The notes: a model not told the origin generated them from the sequence alone. A DNA stretch of 64,000 nucleotides from Mactra quadrangularis (GCA_025267735.1 CM046297.1:27492011-27556010); one strand, 5' to 3'. Shown: positions 42,701 to 51,532, numbered from the stretch's first letter. Translations and numbers: made by a program.

Positions 42701-44139
42701 TAAAATATGTATGTTCCTTATCATCAACCACATCTCCTGTGACAAACACTTACTAAGTCGAGCATGCTGTCTCCTCTGACAGCTCTTGTTAATTAGGGTT
42801 CTGATAATTAATCATTTAGTATCACATGACTGAGTCAAGACACAAAACACTTAGAGAGAGAGTCATACACATGAGGTAGTTGTGTTGCTAAGGTTTGATT
42901 TGATACATCGGAAATTGATTGCAAGGGGACTGATTCCATTTCAATACTGACCTTCTAATGTGTCTATAAAAGTTATTAGGATAAAAGCAAAAACCTATAA
43001 TGATAGTCTATTTCAAGACTCGTTGCAGCCCTATGTGGTTGTCCTAGCCTAGTTTAATGATTTTAGATTTTAGATAATAAAATATTAATGCCTTTATAAA
43101 CTAAGCAGATTGGTTGAAATTTTGTTTATTACAGTTATTCAGGAAAATTGTATTTTTTTGTTTTCATTGGATTTTGCTGAAACCAATGTAGTCCATTCAT
43201 TTAAAGTCAGACAAAGTTATGTTCCATTTCCAAAGGTCAATTCAGTCCATGGTTTCATAAGGCATACATTAATATCCACTGTTTTATAAGAAATCCGTGA
43301 AAGTTAAAAACCATGAATCAGTAACTGAAAATGGCTTTCTGTACTTGCTAAGTGATTTCAATATTTACTTGGTAATAACATCATGCCATTGTGTAAGCTG
43401 TTGCTTGGTAACGTCCATTATGTTGTCTGCACATAGATGGAAACATCATCATATTGTGTTCCATGGGATGGTAGTTTTCAAATTAGTCACTGCAAAACTT
43501 AGCAGACCAACTGACAAACCCTGTGGTTAGTTCAGGGTGAGCTTTTAGGACTGTTGTTCGTCTAAATTTGTTAGTGAACACTCTAGTGGTCACAGTTTTG
43601 CAAACTTTGTCAGGATGCTTGTCAAGGTCATTGCTCTGATGAGTAAGAACGTGGGTCATCTTGGTTGGAAATTTAGGTAAATGGAGCTAAAAATAGAAAA
43701 TCATGTTTATTTTCTAGGGTCTACTTTTTTATCCAAAATCCCTGAAAATTTGTAAGAAAGTTTGTACTTATTTATATTATACTCCTATTCATGTTTATAT
43801 CAAGGATACTAAGATGAGCAATGAAGGGCAATCATAACTCTCTTGTTTATATTGTATACTGTATTATTAAAAGAGGGCTGAACCAAACACAATTAAAAGT
43901 TATATTGTAAATCCATTTGAAAATAAAGGGATTTACTAACTATCTTTATTTTCAAATGGAGTTACTATTGTGTTTCGTTCAGCCCTTGGTTTCAGTATTT
44001 TTATGTATGATTTTTTTATGATATGTTTTTCAGAACTGGCAGTGGTGAGATTCCTTTAAACTTGGCTCAAAACTATGATTCACAAGACAGTTCAAACAAT
44101 GATTTAACTCAACAAATCAAAGAAGAAGTTCCATCTTAA
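21702..44139 (+). CDS. E75: E75/NR1D-type nuclear receptor, 12 coding exons
   Basis: The exons 21702-21744, 24811-24899, 26047-26191, 27150-27385, 28666-28830, 29648-29755, 30911-31031, 31630-31806, 38226-38283, 39102-40008, 40620-41659 and 44034-44139 join in phase to about 1064 residues. E75 is a nuclear repressor that, in insects, binds haem and responds to NO, and acts in ecdysone signalling. The DNA-binding domain spans residues 23-89 ([21 protein letters not shown]-box CEGCK), followed by the [18 protein letters not shown] extension typical of E75/REV-ERB. The ligand-binding domain spans about 172-361. Cys173 (ACPLN) and His356 (LHAEK) align with the REV-ERB haem ligands. The tail, about 700 residues, is Ser- and Gln-rich with PLNL at 1037-1040, a CtBP-like motif. 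Its DBD wording ([31 protein letters not shown]) is closer to E75 than to vertebrate REV-ERB. Confidence 0.92.
23167..23525 (+). repeat. dispersed repeat, copy A (E75 intron 1)
   Basis: Starts near CCACAAATTTGGGAATATGA and ends near AATTGACCAAAAATAAACAC. An inverted copy lies at 28114-28456. The two flank the DNA-binding exons of E75. Confidence 0.8.
23852..24130 (-). mobile_element. family-2 SINE, full length (E75 intron 1)
   Basis: As read on +, the tail AAAGCCGTGTCAACACAATT comes first, then AGTACTCACCTACCCTTCCA, TCATGGAAGGGTATAACATC and a reversed box B (GGGATTCGAACCCATG). Box A is near CGCGCTACCAACTGTGCTAT. About 280 bp. Confidence 0.88.
24811..24899 (+). CDS. E75: E75 exon 2, first zinc finger
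   Basis: The acceptor TACATTTCAG and donor GTAGGT flank it. It encodes [20 protein letters not shown] and then [10 protein letters not shown]: all four zinc ligands of finger 1 and the P-box that sets half-site choice. Confidence 0.95.
24948..25260 (+). mobile_element. family-1 SINE, full length (E75 intron 2)
   Basis: Box A in TATCTCAGTTGGTAGCACG and box B in GGGTTTGATTCTCAA; core and the GTTGCTACGGCGTTAAAG tail with (AAAC)n. It starts only 49 bp after the zinc-finger-1 exon. Confidence 0.9.
25926..25989 (+). ncRNA. miRNA-sized hairpin in E75 intron 2
   Basis: Arm 25926-25946 (TTGCCTGCAAGATTGTAGTA) pairs with 25969-25989 over 21 positions with a single G-U wobble. The loop is about 22 nt and can close further through TTTGC/GCAA. 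At 64 nt it has pre-miRNA proportions and lies 57 bp before exon 3. It could equally be a relic of a small palindromic transposon. No expression evidence. Confidence 0.4.
26047..26191 (+). CDS. E75: E75 exon 3, second zinc finger
   Basis: Encodes [34 protein letters not shown] and [13 protein letters not shown]. Zinc ligands are Cys60, 66, 76 and 79. It ends after the first base of an Ala codon, before GTAAGT. Confidence 0.95.
26557..26921 (+). mobile_element. non-autonomous Helitron (E75 intron 3)
   Basis: It starts TCTATACTATTAAATTTGCG directly after an A. It ends with a 9-bp stem hairpin (AGCCCGTGCTTGCACGGGCT, 26893-26912) a few bases before CTAG at 26918-26921, followed by T. A 5' TC, a subterminal hairpin, a 3' CTRR end and insertion between A and T define Helitrons. 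At 365 bp it lacks a Rep/helicase. Confidence 0.85.
26935..27128 (-). repeat. dispersed repeat, copy 2 (E75 intron 3)
   Basis: Reverse-orientation match to 4383-4580; ends GGCTTTAATGTGGTTTCCAC. It stops about 20 bp before the acceptor of E75 exon 4. Confidence 0.6.
27150..27385 (+). CDS. E75: E75 exon 4, C-terminal extension and hinge
   Basis: Encodes [20 protein letters not shown], the basic extension that contacts the A/T-rich 5' flank of monomeric sites in REV-ERB/E75, and then a hinge ending DCPAHM. Flanked by TATTTTAG and GTATGT. Confidence 0.93.
27560..27745 (-). mobile_element. SINE with a Leu/Ser-type tRNA-like head
   Basis: On the minus strand it reads GGCATGGCCGAGTGGTTAAG then ACATTGGACTGGAAATC, a tRNA-like 5' half with box A. 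The body contains TTTCTTGCTCAAGGAAACAA (as read on +). Related, more decayed copies appear near 31500 and 60855. It is not a functional tRNA: there is no matching 3' acceptor half. Confidence 0.65.
28114..28456 (-). repeat. dispersed repeat, copy B (E75 intron 4)
   Basis: Inverted copy of 23167-23525: contains CCCAATCTAAAATCATATCT and ATTCCCAAATTTGTGG. Diverged by substitutions and indels. Confidence 0.8.
28666..28830 (+). CDS. E75: E75 exon 5, start of ligand-binding domain
   Basis: Begins [10 protein letters not shown], with the Cys that ligates haem in REV-ERB, then helix 3 ([20 protein letters not shown], the nuclear receptor signature) and VTLLK. Confidence 0.95.
29648..29755 (+). CDS. 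E75: E75 exon 6, ligand-binding domain
   Basis: 36 residues: [20 protein letters not shown], then [16 protein letters not shown]. Phase 0 on both sides; donor GTAAGT. Confidence 0.93.
30570..30880 (+). mobile_element. family-1 SINE (E75 intron 6)
   Basis: Box A in TGGCTCAGTTGGTAGCAG, box B in GGGTTCGATTCCGGG, core, and the GTTGCTATGGCATTAAACCC tail with A/C repeats. It ends 30 bp before exon 7. Confidence 0.9.
30911..31031 (+). CDS. E75: E75 exon 7, ligand-binding domain
   Basis: Encodes [20 protein letters not shown], then [20 protein letters not shown]. Its acceptor lies 30 bp after the tail of a SINE (30570-30880), so only a short unique branch and pyrimidine tract separates them. Confidence 0.93.
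31630..31806 (+). CDS. E75: E75 exon 8, helices 9-11
   Basis: Begins with two bases completing Asp, [14 protein letters not shown], and ends [15 protein letters not shown] plus one base before the donor GTTAGT. His356 is in LHAEK. If the donor is not used the frame adds Gly and stops at TAG 31809-31811. Confidence 0.93.
33411..33993. mobile_element. nested 583-bp TIR element
   Basis: CTTACAACAGTTTTCC at 33411-33426 and its exact reverse complement at 33978-33993. Further partial copies of the end (ACAGTTTTCCACTGAAA-like) lie at about 33347, and GGAAAACTGTTGTAACTC at about 33169, suggesting repeated insertion of one family. Confidence 0.5.
34000..36310. other. interior of the CACTA-ended element, nothing coding
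   Basis: Scattered short frames only. No transposase or host exon motifs were found. Confidence 0.4.
36669..37225. repeat. 40-bp minisatellite, about 14 copies (E75 intron 8)
   Basis: The unit is ACATAGAAACCCAAACTGAT then AAATTATTTGCCTACCTCTA. The period is exactly 40 bp for most units; one unit lacks about 13 bp. Units are over 90 per cent alike by eye. It starts about 165 bp after the CACTA-ended element. Confidence 0.95.
37373..37437 (+). ncRNA. miRNA-sized hairpin in E75 intron 8
   Basis: Arm 37373-37396 (GAAAATCAATCCTTCAGTCA plus CAAC) pairs with 37414-37437 over 24 positions with one C/A mismatch. The loop is 17 nt. At 65 nt it has pre-miRNA size; a short palindromic transposon relic is the alternative. 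Confidence 0.4.
37740..38035 (-). mobile_element. SINE family 3 (E75 intron 8)
   Basis: As read on +: CCATTTACACCTGGGTGAAG, AATTTCTTGCTCAAGGAAAT, reversed box B in GGGGTTCATACCCGGGACC, and box A in CCTACCACTGGACTACTGCT. It ends 190 bp before exon 9. A second, diverged copy lies at 40035-40235 (+). Confidence 0.75.
38226..38283 (+). CDS. E75: E75 exon 9, short linker exon
   Basis: 58 bases between TACTTCAG and GTGAGT encode [19 protein letters not shown]. Phases fit both neighbours, which supports it despite weak conservation. It follows a 6.4-kb intron. Confidence 0.8.
39102..40008 (+). CDS. E75: E75 exon 10, Ser-rich tail
   Basis: 303 residues, unstructured in look, rich in Ser, Asn and Arg. 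It has several basic Ser/Thr sites ([25 protein letters not shown]) and one likely helix, [16 protein letters not shown]. The acceptor is TTTACAG and the donor GTATTA. Confidence 0.92.
40035..40235 (+). mobile_element. SINE family 3, diverged copy (E75 intron 10)
   Basis: A head with GTCGACTAGTGGTAGGTC and a box-B-like GATGTTCAAACCCCACAGGG, then TCTTGAGAAAGAAATTTACC and CACCCAGGTGTAAATGGATA. Confidence 0.65.
40620..41659 (+). CDS. E75: E75 exon 11, Ser/Gln-rich tail
   Basis: 347 residues starting [14 protein letters not shown]. It holds an acidic-Ser patch ([19 protein letters not shown]), [14 protein letters not shown], and a Gln/Met-rich end ([28 protein letters not shown]). It ends in phase 2 before GTTAGT. 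Unspliced, the frame runs to a TGA at 41694-41696. Confidence 0.92.
41768..42790. mobile_element. dispersed element with GCTCGACT ends and 160-bp internal repeats
   Basis: Left TTTTTAGCTCGACTTTACG, then a GGCGTCGGCGTCCGCGTCC block. Right CTAAGTCGAGCATGCTGTCT then GACAGCTCTTGTT. The interior, 41870-42740, is about five tandem copies of a 160-bp unit (TTATCAACCACATCTCATGT, GAATTATCTCCCCTTGAACT). It lies in the last E75 intron. Such AGCTCGAC/GTCGAGC repeats are common in mollusc genomes in my knowledge, but no class is assigned. Confidence 0.65.
43875..43985. mobile_element. 111-bp foldback MITE (last E75 intron)
   Basis: GGGCTGAACCAAACACAAT at the left pairs with ATTGTGTTTCGTTCAGCCC at the right; an inner pair is AAATCCATTTGAAAATAAA / TTTATTTTCAAATGGA. 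It ends about 50 bp before exon 12. Confidence 0.75.
44034..44139 (+). CDS. E75: E75 exon 12, C-terminus
   Basis: Encodes [34 protein letters not shown] and the stop TAA at 44137-44139. PLNLA resembles CtBP-binding motifs, and QIKEEVPS resembles a SUMO acceptor of the psi-K-x-E type (IKEE). Confidence 0.9.
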
Positions 44140-44247
44140 CGGCACATTTATTTAGTTTCTACAGAGTTGTCTATCCTTGTTTTTATTCTCCATTTTGTCT
44201 ATTGTATGGTTTAAGTGGTCAAACTCTGAAAACTATTTAGTTACTGA
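44140..44247 (+). other. E75 3' UTR, start
   Basis: Sequence after the TAA. The transcript end cannot be fixed: AATAAA hexamers occur at about 45419, 46598 and 47386, among others, and repeats intervene. Confidence 0.5.
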
Positions 44248-44588
44248 TATAGTGCGTGAAGTTAGACCCCAATCTGACCTTTCTCATTTGCATCTAATAA
44301 TTATCTCTATATCCCGACGAAAATCAATACCATGCCTAGTTTACACTTTGGCAGGTAATATTTTCAAAGTAAACAATCGATTTGCATTGTATAATCATCT
44401 CGGCCACTGTGTAACAGACACTCATTGTAGGCTTTAATATATTTTAAAAAATGATCCCTGTGTAATAATTACATTCGAGCTTTGACAATACCCTCCAATC
44501 GGTATCAAGCATTAATACTACATTCGTATTCAATGTAATGAATATTCCTGCATAAGGTCAGATTGGGGTCAAACTTTACACACAATAC
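44248..44588 (+). mobile_element. TIR element, copy A
   Basis: The left end is GTTAGACCCCAATCTGACCT and the right end AGGTCAGATTGGGGTCAAAC, inverted copies. The interior carries GCATCTAATAATTATCTCTA and CAATACCATGCCTAGTTTAC. An opposite-orientation copy lies at 45514-45787. Confidence 0.8.
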
Positions 44589-44929
44589 TTGATGTGTATT
44601 GTTTTTGCCTCCATTATTCATGAGAATATTGTCCCCTTGCCCTACATTATATGTTCCCTGAAAATTTCAATGCATTTTTTATTTATTATATTTTTATGTT
44701 ATAAAATTATGTGTAATTGTTAATGAATGCTACTGATTTGCCTTAATACGGCTAAAATGTATATGAGCTGCGTCCAGTGAAAAAGGTGCTTATTGAATGA
44801 AATGAGCTTTTCCAGTTTTTTTTTTACTTTTACAAATCATGAAATAGAAATATCAATTTATTGATTTGATAGTATTTGATTCTTATAGTATCACTGAGTT
44901 ACTCAAACAAATTATACATATATGGCACG

Positions 44930-45060
44930 TTCTACTAGGCAATCGCTAGATAGCGCTATGTAGCAATTTCCTAAAGAACAGTTTGCTATGTAAGGACCTC
45001 CTTACCAATTGGATTGCTTCAGATTTTATCAGGGAAAGATAACCGACAAAAGTCCCTAAT
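44930..45060. repeat. partial copy of the 51533 TIR element
   Basis: GGATTGCTTCAGATTTTATC, then AGGGAAAGATAACCGACAAA and AGTCCCTAATTA, is the inverse of sequence at 51533-51600. Confidence 0.65.
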
Positions 45061-45513
45061 TATAGATTTTTGCATTTTTAGAAGACTTAGATTGTTTAGC
45101 TAGTAATAATTGACCTTATACAAATATAAAATTAACATATAATTTGCATAACTGGTTTATGTACAAAGACCAAAATGGCTGGACGTAGCTCAAATATTTT
45201 TCTATTTTATTTAGTTATAGATACATGTTATTGTTTAAGATGAGGCACTAGAAGGTGAATATCTCCAATTTTTATGCTTGCCAAACCCATTTTTTCATTA
45301 GCTCCGCCCACATCAATTAATTTCATTAGCCCTTCTCACACATTTTGTTCATTAGCACTCACTAACAAATTTGTTCTTGAGCCTTTTCTTAATGTTAATA
45401 TGATCTTCAATTTTTTAAAAATAAATTTAATTAAATATTGCATTCAGTTTCATTTTATATTCATATAATTTTGCAGTTGGTCAAAAATGAAAATTAACTT
45501 TTGTCAAATTTTG

Positions 45514-45787
45514 TGTATAGTGTGCAAAGTTTGACCCCGACCTGACCTTTATGCAAGAATATTCATTACATTGAATACAAATGTAGTATTAATGCTCCAT
45601 TACACCATGCTCGAGAGGGTTATGTGTTGAATTTACAATCACTGTAAATGGATTGCTCATTTTGAATATGTACTTGCCAAAGTGTAGAATAGGCATGGTA
45701 CTGATTTTCATGTAGGGATATGTGTAGATAATTATTAGATGCAAATGTGAAAGGTCAGATCGGGGTCAAAATTGACGCAATATACTA
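45514..45787 (-). mobile_element. TIR element, copy B (inverted)
   Basis: Left AAAGTTTGACCCCGACCTGA; right AGGTCAGATCGGGGTCAAAA. The interior is the inverse of copy A (AGGCATGGTACTGATTTTCA, ATAATTATTAGATGCAAATG). Confidence 0.8.
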
Positions 45788-46143
45788 AAATCTCATATGT
45801 ATTAATTACATAAGACTGGTGTATATGAAACCTGATTTTTATAAAGATTGTTGTCTCAATGATTGTTATGAACAATTTTGAATTCATTTTTTATTGATTA
45901 ATTGTTTATTTTATGGACAAAAAGTTGTTAATTTTTAACGATATAGTATGTACAATGTACAGCGGTAAGATGTGAGTAAGCTTAGATTGTAAATACATTT
46001 TTCTTAGTTTCCTACAATTTCATTATCTCAATCCTCGACTTAACTCTCAAGCACCAAGCCCTGAACTAGAGAAAATTTAGTTAATTGGGCAAGTAAAAAT
46101 AACTGATTTTATATAGTCAAGTTTGTTGACAATTTTTCCCTAA

Positions 46144-46425
46144 GCCACCCGGCTAGCTCAGTTGGTAGCACCCAAGTCTACTGATTGAGGGGTTGTAGGT
46201 TTGATTCCCGGGTCGGGCATACTTTCGTGGAGCTTGGTCATGTAATTATTTCTACAGCCATTCTTCCTCCTACCAATGATTTTTAATTATGTAGGGCAGT
46301 TGTCAGTCACTGACAAAAGTATGCACTTAGTAGATGGTTAACAGAGGATTTAGCCTTTCCTGGAGTGAGTAGGTTGACTGACCGCCGTTAACCTAAACAA
46401 TGTGTTGCTATGGTGTTAAACCAAA
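46144..46425 (+). mobile_element. family-1 SINE, full length
   Basis: Box A TAGCTCAGTTGGTAGCACC, box B GGTTTGATTCCCGGG, core with small deletions, tail GTTGCTATGGTGTTAAACC. Confidence 0.9.
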
Positions 46426-47429
46426 GTTTTCCCATTACTAAAACATAAAAAGTCAGGAGAATTATCTTTAAATTTAAGGAGATGACTGATTGTAAGCTGA
46501 TAGAAGTGTTCAGTGGTCATTATCACAAAATATCTGACAATAAAAATCATCGTAAGTTAAAAGCATGAAACATTCATAATACCTTCATTCTTTGCCCAAT
46601 AAATTTATATAATATTCTTCTGTTATGTAGAATTATGATTACTTTCTGAAATTCATATTGATAAGTAGATTTTAAAATCTTAATTTTTAAAATTGACTTT
46701 CGGTCTTTTTTTTTGTATGTTTTTTGTGTGTGTGTGAAAATGGCGGCAGTTTTTTTCCTATTAGGGTTTTTTCAGTTTTGTGACTTACAGTAAATGTAAT
46801 GAAATGTTTAAGAATTTCAGAAGTTTTTGTTGAAGAAAAATGAATGGTACTATTTGTTGTTGATTTGCGCAAAGATATGCAGAGGAGTTACTTCCCTTTA
46901 TTTTCCAGCTGTCTTTTTTCATGCAGAAAGCATGATCCTTTAAATTTCTAATTATAAAATTATTTGTGTTTGATTTTGTTTGAAAACCCAATCTTGTCAC
47001 AATTAAGTCAAAGTGTTAAGACTTTTCAACAGGATAGTTTCCAATATAGTTGAATGTACGATATACAATATATGTGTAATTAAATGTATAGTCGGAGAAA
47101 ATTAGCCTGGGCTTGACTACATGTACCTTATTATAATAATTACATGTTTCACTAACAATTAATAGTTAGTTTCTGTGCGTGTGTAAACGACTGTACAAGT
47201 GTATATAACAGCCTATGTGACTACAAATCAATTTTGTAAAAATGGAATGTTATTGTACTTTAAATTTTGGCCACATCCCTTCATGGAGAAACACGTAAGT
47301 CTGTAATATTGTGGCACTGCTTCTAAGTATTTATTTATACGAAAACAAAATTAATTGTTCAGTACATGTATTTTGCCAAAAGCTTCCAATAAAATGCCAT
47401 TTATAGCTGAAGACAAAAATAGATAATAA

Positions 47430-47575
47430 ATACTGCGTTTAATGTATTCTTGCATAAAGGTCAAGCTCAGGTTAATTCTGTTGGACTATACATCTGGTCG
47501 AGACGAATAGCGAAAGTGGTTTTGTTAGATTGCAAATATGCTATTTTTAAACTTGACCTGAGTGACAGTATTTAA
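47430..47575. mobile_element. small TIR element related to copies A and B
   Basis: TTGCATAAAGGTCAAGCTCA on the left and AAACTTGACCTGAGTGACAG on the right. The left end matches in reverse the piece at 617-665. Confidence 0.6.
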
Positions 47576-47875
47576 TGTTTAATTTATATATGTCTTTGCA
47601 TTGCATGCTTGTTTTTTTTTAAAGAATAGAACTTTCTTCTCAATATTAGGATATTGAAAATTGGCATGTAGTCAATCAACATTGACTTGGTTGTTTACTG
47701 GTGTAATGACTATATGTAGATCTGCATTTGTTGAAAGTTTGATCGAAATTGTATAAAATGTAAAAAAGTTGATAAGATTTACAGATTCACTGACATTTTA
47801 CAAACTGTGTAGGAACGTGACCATAGGTAACATTTTATTCATTTATCATACACATAGTTTTTGTACGAGGGGTGA

Positions 47876-48878
47876 TTGGAAAGTTCGAGGAATTTATTTA
47901 TTAATGGTACATGGGATAACATAGGAAAAAATAAAATACATCATTGTGTACGTTTACCAAAGACTGATATAAAGCCCAAATATTTTCTTGATACATTGGA
48001 AAATAAAGTTTTCATGAAACATTTTACAACACTAGTATACCGTACTTGAAGCACGCCGACGTCATCATTGGGTTACTTAAACGTCGAAGTCAAGTTTCCT
48101 ATAAATTTACTGTCTGCACATAATCACCACCTATTTCCATACACTTTCTATGGCTTTGTACCCACAGATTAAATGTAACCTTAAAGTATTCCTCACTGAA
48201 TGAATAAATAATTCTCTTGTGCAATACAGCACTCTGTAAGCCATCAATCCTTATCTAGAAGCTTCTCCACTCACGTTACCTTTCCAACAGTGACTGTCAG
48301 TGTCAGTTGACCTGGTCTTTCTTCATCAAATACCCATGCTCTACCTTCCCTGAACCTCTGGTGCCATTTGTAGACAATTGTTTTTTTCACATGTTGGTAA
48401 TGTATCAGCAGTTAAATATGTTTAAGCGTATCTGCAGGTGACAAATTGAGTCAAACACAACAATTTATGACTGCACCCAACCCAAAATCATTTGTTGACG
48501 TCATTCGTTGTTTCGAAGCCACGACTCTAAAATCTCTGCTATGAAATAACCATTCAAAAGAATTTCATGAAACTTTCAGGAAATTATTTCCAGACGTCAC
48601 GCTTGTGTAATTAATGTTTGCGCATAATTCGTACCAAAATTGAGTGCGTAATACTATGTTTAATGTTTAAAAAATAGGTGAAAAATAGCGTGCTTCAAGT
48701 GACCAAACAGTGGTTGCTATGGATACCATTTATTCTTCCTACATATTGATAATCTGTTCACCAATATGATTTTCAAAACGCAAATGAATTGTTTAACACT
48801 TACTTGAGCTTTAATGTCATTTGACAAAGGAATAGATATTTTAGAAAGGAATTCCGCGAATTTATCAATCACCCCTCG
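47876..48878 (-). mobile_element. degenerate mariner element
   Basis: Ends CGAGGGGTGATTGGAAAGTT and its inverted, slightly diverged copy ending CACCCCTCG, flanked by TA on both sides. On the minus strand near 48270-48390 a decayed frame reads VYKWHQRF, then REGRAWVFDEERPGQL, resembling the N-terminal region of mariner transposases. No intact enzyme; 1003 bp. Confidence 0.8.
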
Positions 48879-48884
48879 TATCTT

Positions 48885-50040
48885 AAAGTGTAGGCTTTGA
48901 TTCTAGAATTTCTTCCAAATAGGTTTTTTAAACTATAGACTTATTAATGCATAGGTAACTGTATTTTTTCTGCAAGTGTTGAATTTTGGGTATTGAGAAA
49001 GGGTTCTTTTCCTATGTTAAAAACTGCTGAAGTCATGAGAATCCGGGATTTTTTATGATTTTTGACAGTTTGAACTTTTACCCATGCCAATGTAGCATTG
49101 TTGACTGTAGACCAGAACACACCCTTAATTGACCTTGTTAATTTTTGTATTGTGATTTTTATTTAATATAAATATTTTTGTTTCATCTGCCTATCATAAA
49201 ACTGCAATCAATGCAATATAAGATTTGAATTATTTTAAAGTGAAAGATATTAAATACGTATAACATGTGCAATATAAGGTTGAACTTAATATTCTTCATT
49301 TGATATTTTTCACTCAAAATTTTCACTCAAATTTTTCACTTGATTGCTTTTTTGTAACAGCTGAATTGGCAATATTACGTTTTTTATTGCATAAGCAGTG
49401 GCGACTTCACCCCCTTTTGCTTGTCTTGGGTTGAACATAGCCTTTTTTTACATTTATTAACTTTGAAAGAAACTTTATATAATACATGTGCAGGGTATAC
49501 AGTTGCTGGCTGTCAACCAGTTCCTATATTCCTATATTTTCCTATATTTTAGGTTTCATTCTTATATTTTAGAAAGTGTCCTATATTCCTAATATATTTA
49601 TACTATATTTGAAATATTGGAAAATATGCAGGGTTTGACTCTAATGGATTTTACCAGGATCCCTCAAAGAATCCATTGTCATTTACTAAGGGATTCAACC
49701 TTAACATTAGGGAATCCTGAAGTAAAAGACAAAAAAATTGGATGCGATTTGCAGTCACTTATTGTCATGAATGATTTGTGGCAATTTTCATGGATTTGAC
49801 AGAATCCCTAGCTGAGGATCACTGGGATTCTGTTCCAGCTTTTGGGATCCTTTCAATCCTTGAACACTGTTTGAGTCGATCCCTGATTTGTAAGTTTTCT
49901 TTCATGTTATGGGCTATAACCTAAAAATTGACAATGTCAGAAGAAAAGAACATCCTTTATTGTTGTAGTTTATTGAATATTTAACAGATTTTCCTATCAA
50001 TTACATCAGTTCATTGATTATAATAATAAACTTTATCCTT
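48885..50040. other. non-coding, scattered repeat pieces
   Basis: About 48985-49060 (GAGAAAGGGTTCTTTTCCTA) is related to 22995-23060. No exon was found. Confidence 0.5.
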
Positions 50041-50048
50041 GGTGTACA

Positions 50049-50390
50049 TGGGCGGATCCAGCGGGGGGTGGGGGTTCAGGGGGGTTCGGACCCCCCTAGA
50101 ATTTGGAAAATGTACAAGTCTATTAGTGTATTTCTTGCTTGTAAGTCATATTTAAGTAGTATGAAGCAATTTTTCTCGGTGCTTTACATAGATTTAATAG
50201 TTATGTAGTTTTTATTATCAATATGTTGCATTTTTTTCTGCAAAAAGTGTATACCCGGTAATGTTGTTGTGGTTTGAGGGTCGGACTCCCCTAGAAAAGT
50301 TTGGACCCTCTCTAGAAAAGTTTGGACCCCCCCCCCCCCCTAGAAAAGTTTGGACCCCCCCCCCTTGAAAAAATTCCTGGATCCGCCCCT
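50049..50390. mobile_element. hAT-like MITE with GGCGGATCCAG ends
   Basis: Left GGGCGGATCCAGCGGGGGGT; right CCTGGATCCGCCCCT. It is flanked by GGTGTACA and GGTGTACT, a near-perfect 8-bp duplication as made by hAT elements. The interior contains C-runs, and matches 19675-19948. Confidence 0.75.
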
Positions 50391-50394
50391 GGTG

Positions 50395-51530
50395 TACTAA
50401 AGTTGATTGAATTTTTGTTACATGTAAATCTTAGTATGAGAGTTATGATTGGTTGCTAATCCTTGTACATTTTGTAATATACATCCATTAATATATACTA
50501 TTGATTTAAATTTAAATATTCTTTTAATTTTTTTATGTATATTTGTATTTATGTTTTGTTAAGGTTTTAGGAAAAAATATTTTTTATGTTGTTGTTATTT
50601 TTGTGTTTGCTTGTGTATAAGAGATGGATGGATTTATGTGTGTGGGGGTGTACTAGATAAATCCAGTCTTCTGTCTCGACCTCTGGATTTTTCTCTCTTG
50701 TATATTGCTACGGTAAGTTGAAACTTTGTTGATGATCTTACTTGGTGTATGGTCACTATGTATAATCAAAATCAAATCAATAATTATTATTGGGAACCTC
50801 GCCTGAATTAACAGCCAAAAAAGCCATACACCTATCCCTTTGTATTCACTACACTGCATAATTATGTATGTAAATTAACATTAACAGCTCTTATGTCTGT
50901 ATGTCTTGTATTCAGTTTAGAGTGGGGTTAATAGGAACAAAACTGTTGGTTTGGTGGATAGAAAATAATATATAAATGAAGAATTTTCCATAAAAATTTC
51001 AAACATTTATAATTCAGTTGGTTTTATATTCTAAAGGCCACAGCACTAAGATTTTTTGTAAAAATGTGTCACTGTGATTTAATTAATAAAGTAGATTGTA
51101 ATAAAATTTAACATTTTGTGGCAATACATAGCAAGTTTTTTTCTAGCTCGCCATTACATTCAGGACACCCCTGCATTTTGAAATTGTTGCCCCTATTTGA
51201 CACACATTTCTTTTTTCAAGAATTCTAAATTATTCCTTATTTAATGCATAGATTTCATCAAACCAGTTGCATTAATTAATCGTGGTGATAATTGATTTGA
51301 ATATTATCTATTTGTTACAATTCTGAATATTTGTATGTGTAAGTCGCCATCTTGGATTTGCTAGCTTGAAGCAAAATGATTCCATAGAGCTCTTATGCTA
51401 GTAAGTAGTGCTTTAAAAAAGCGTTACTTAGCAATTTCCTTGCTGAACAGGCCCCTATATGTTGCTAAGGGCTGACATGTGAAAACTTAGTGCAATGACA
51501 GATATTCAGTGTATTTATTGTCTCTAATAT
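50395..51530. other. AT-rich non-coding stretch
   Basis: No exon recognised; may include part of a long E75 3' UTR, but nothing in the sequence fixes this. Confidence 0.4.
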
Positions 51531-51532
51531 AG

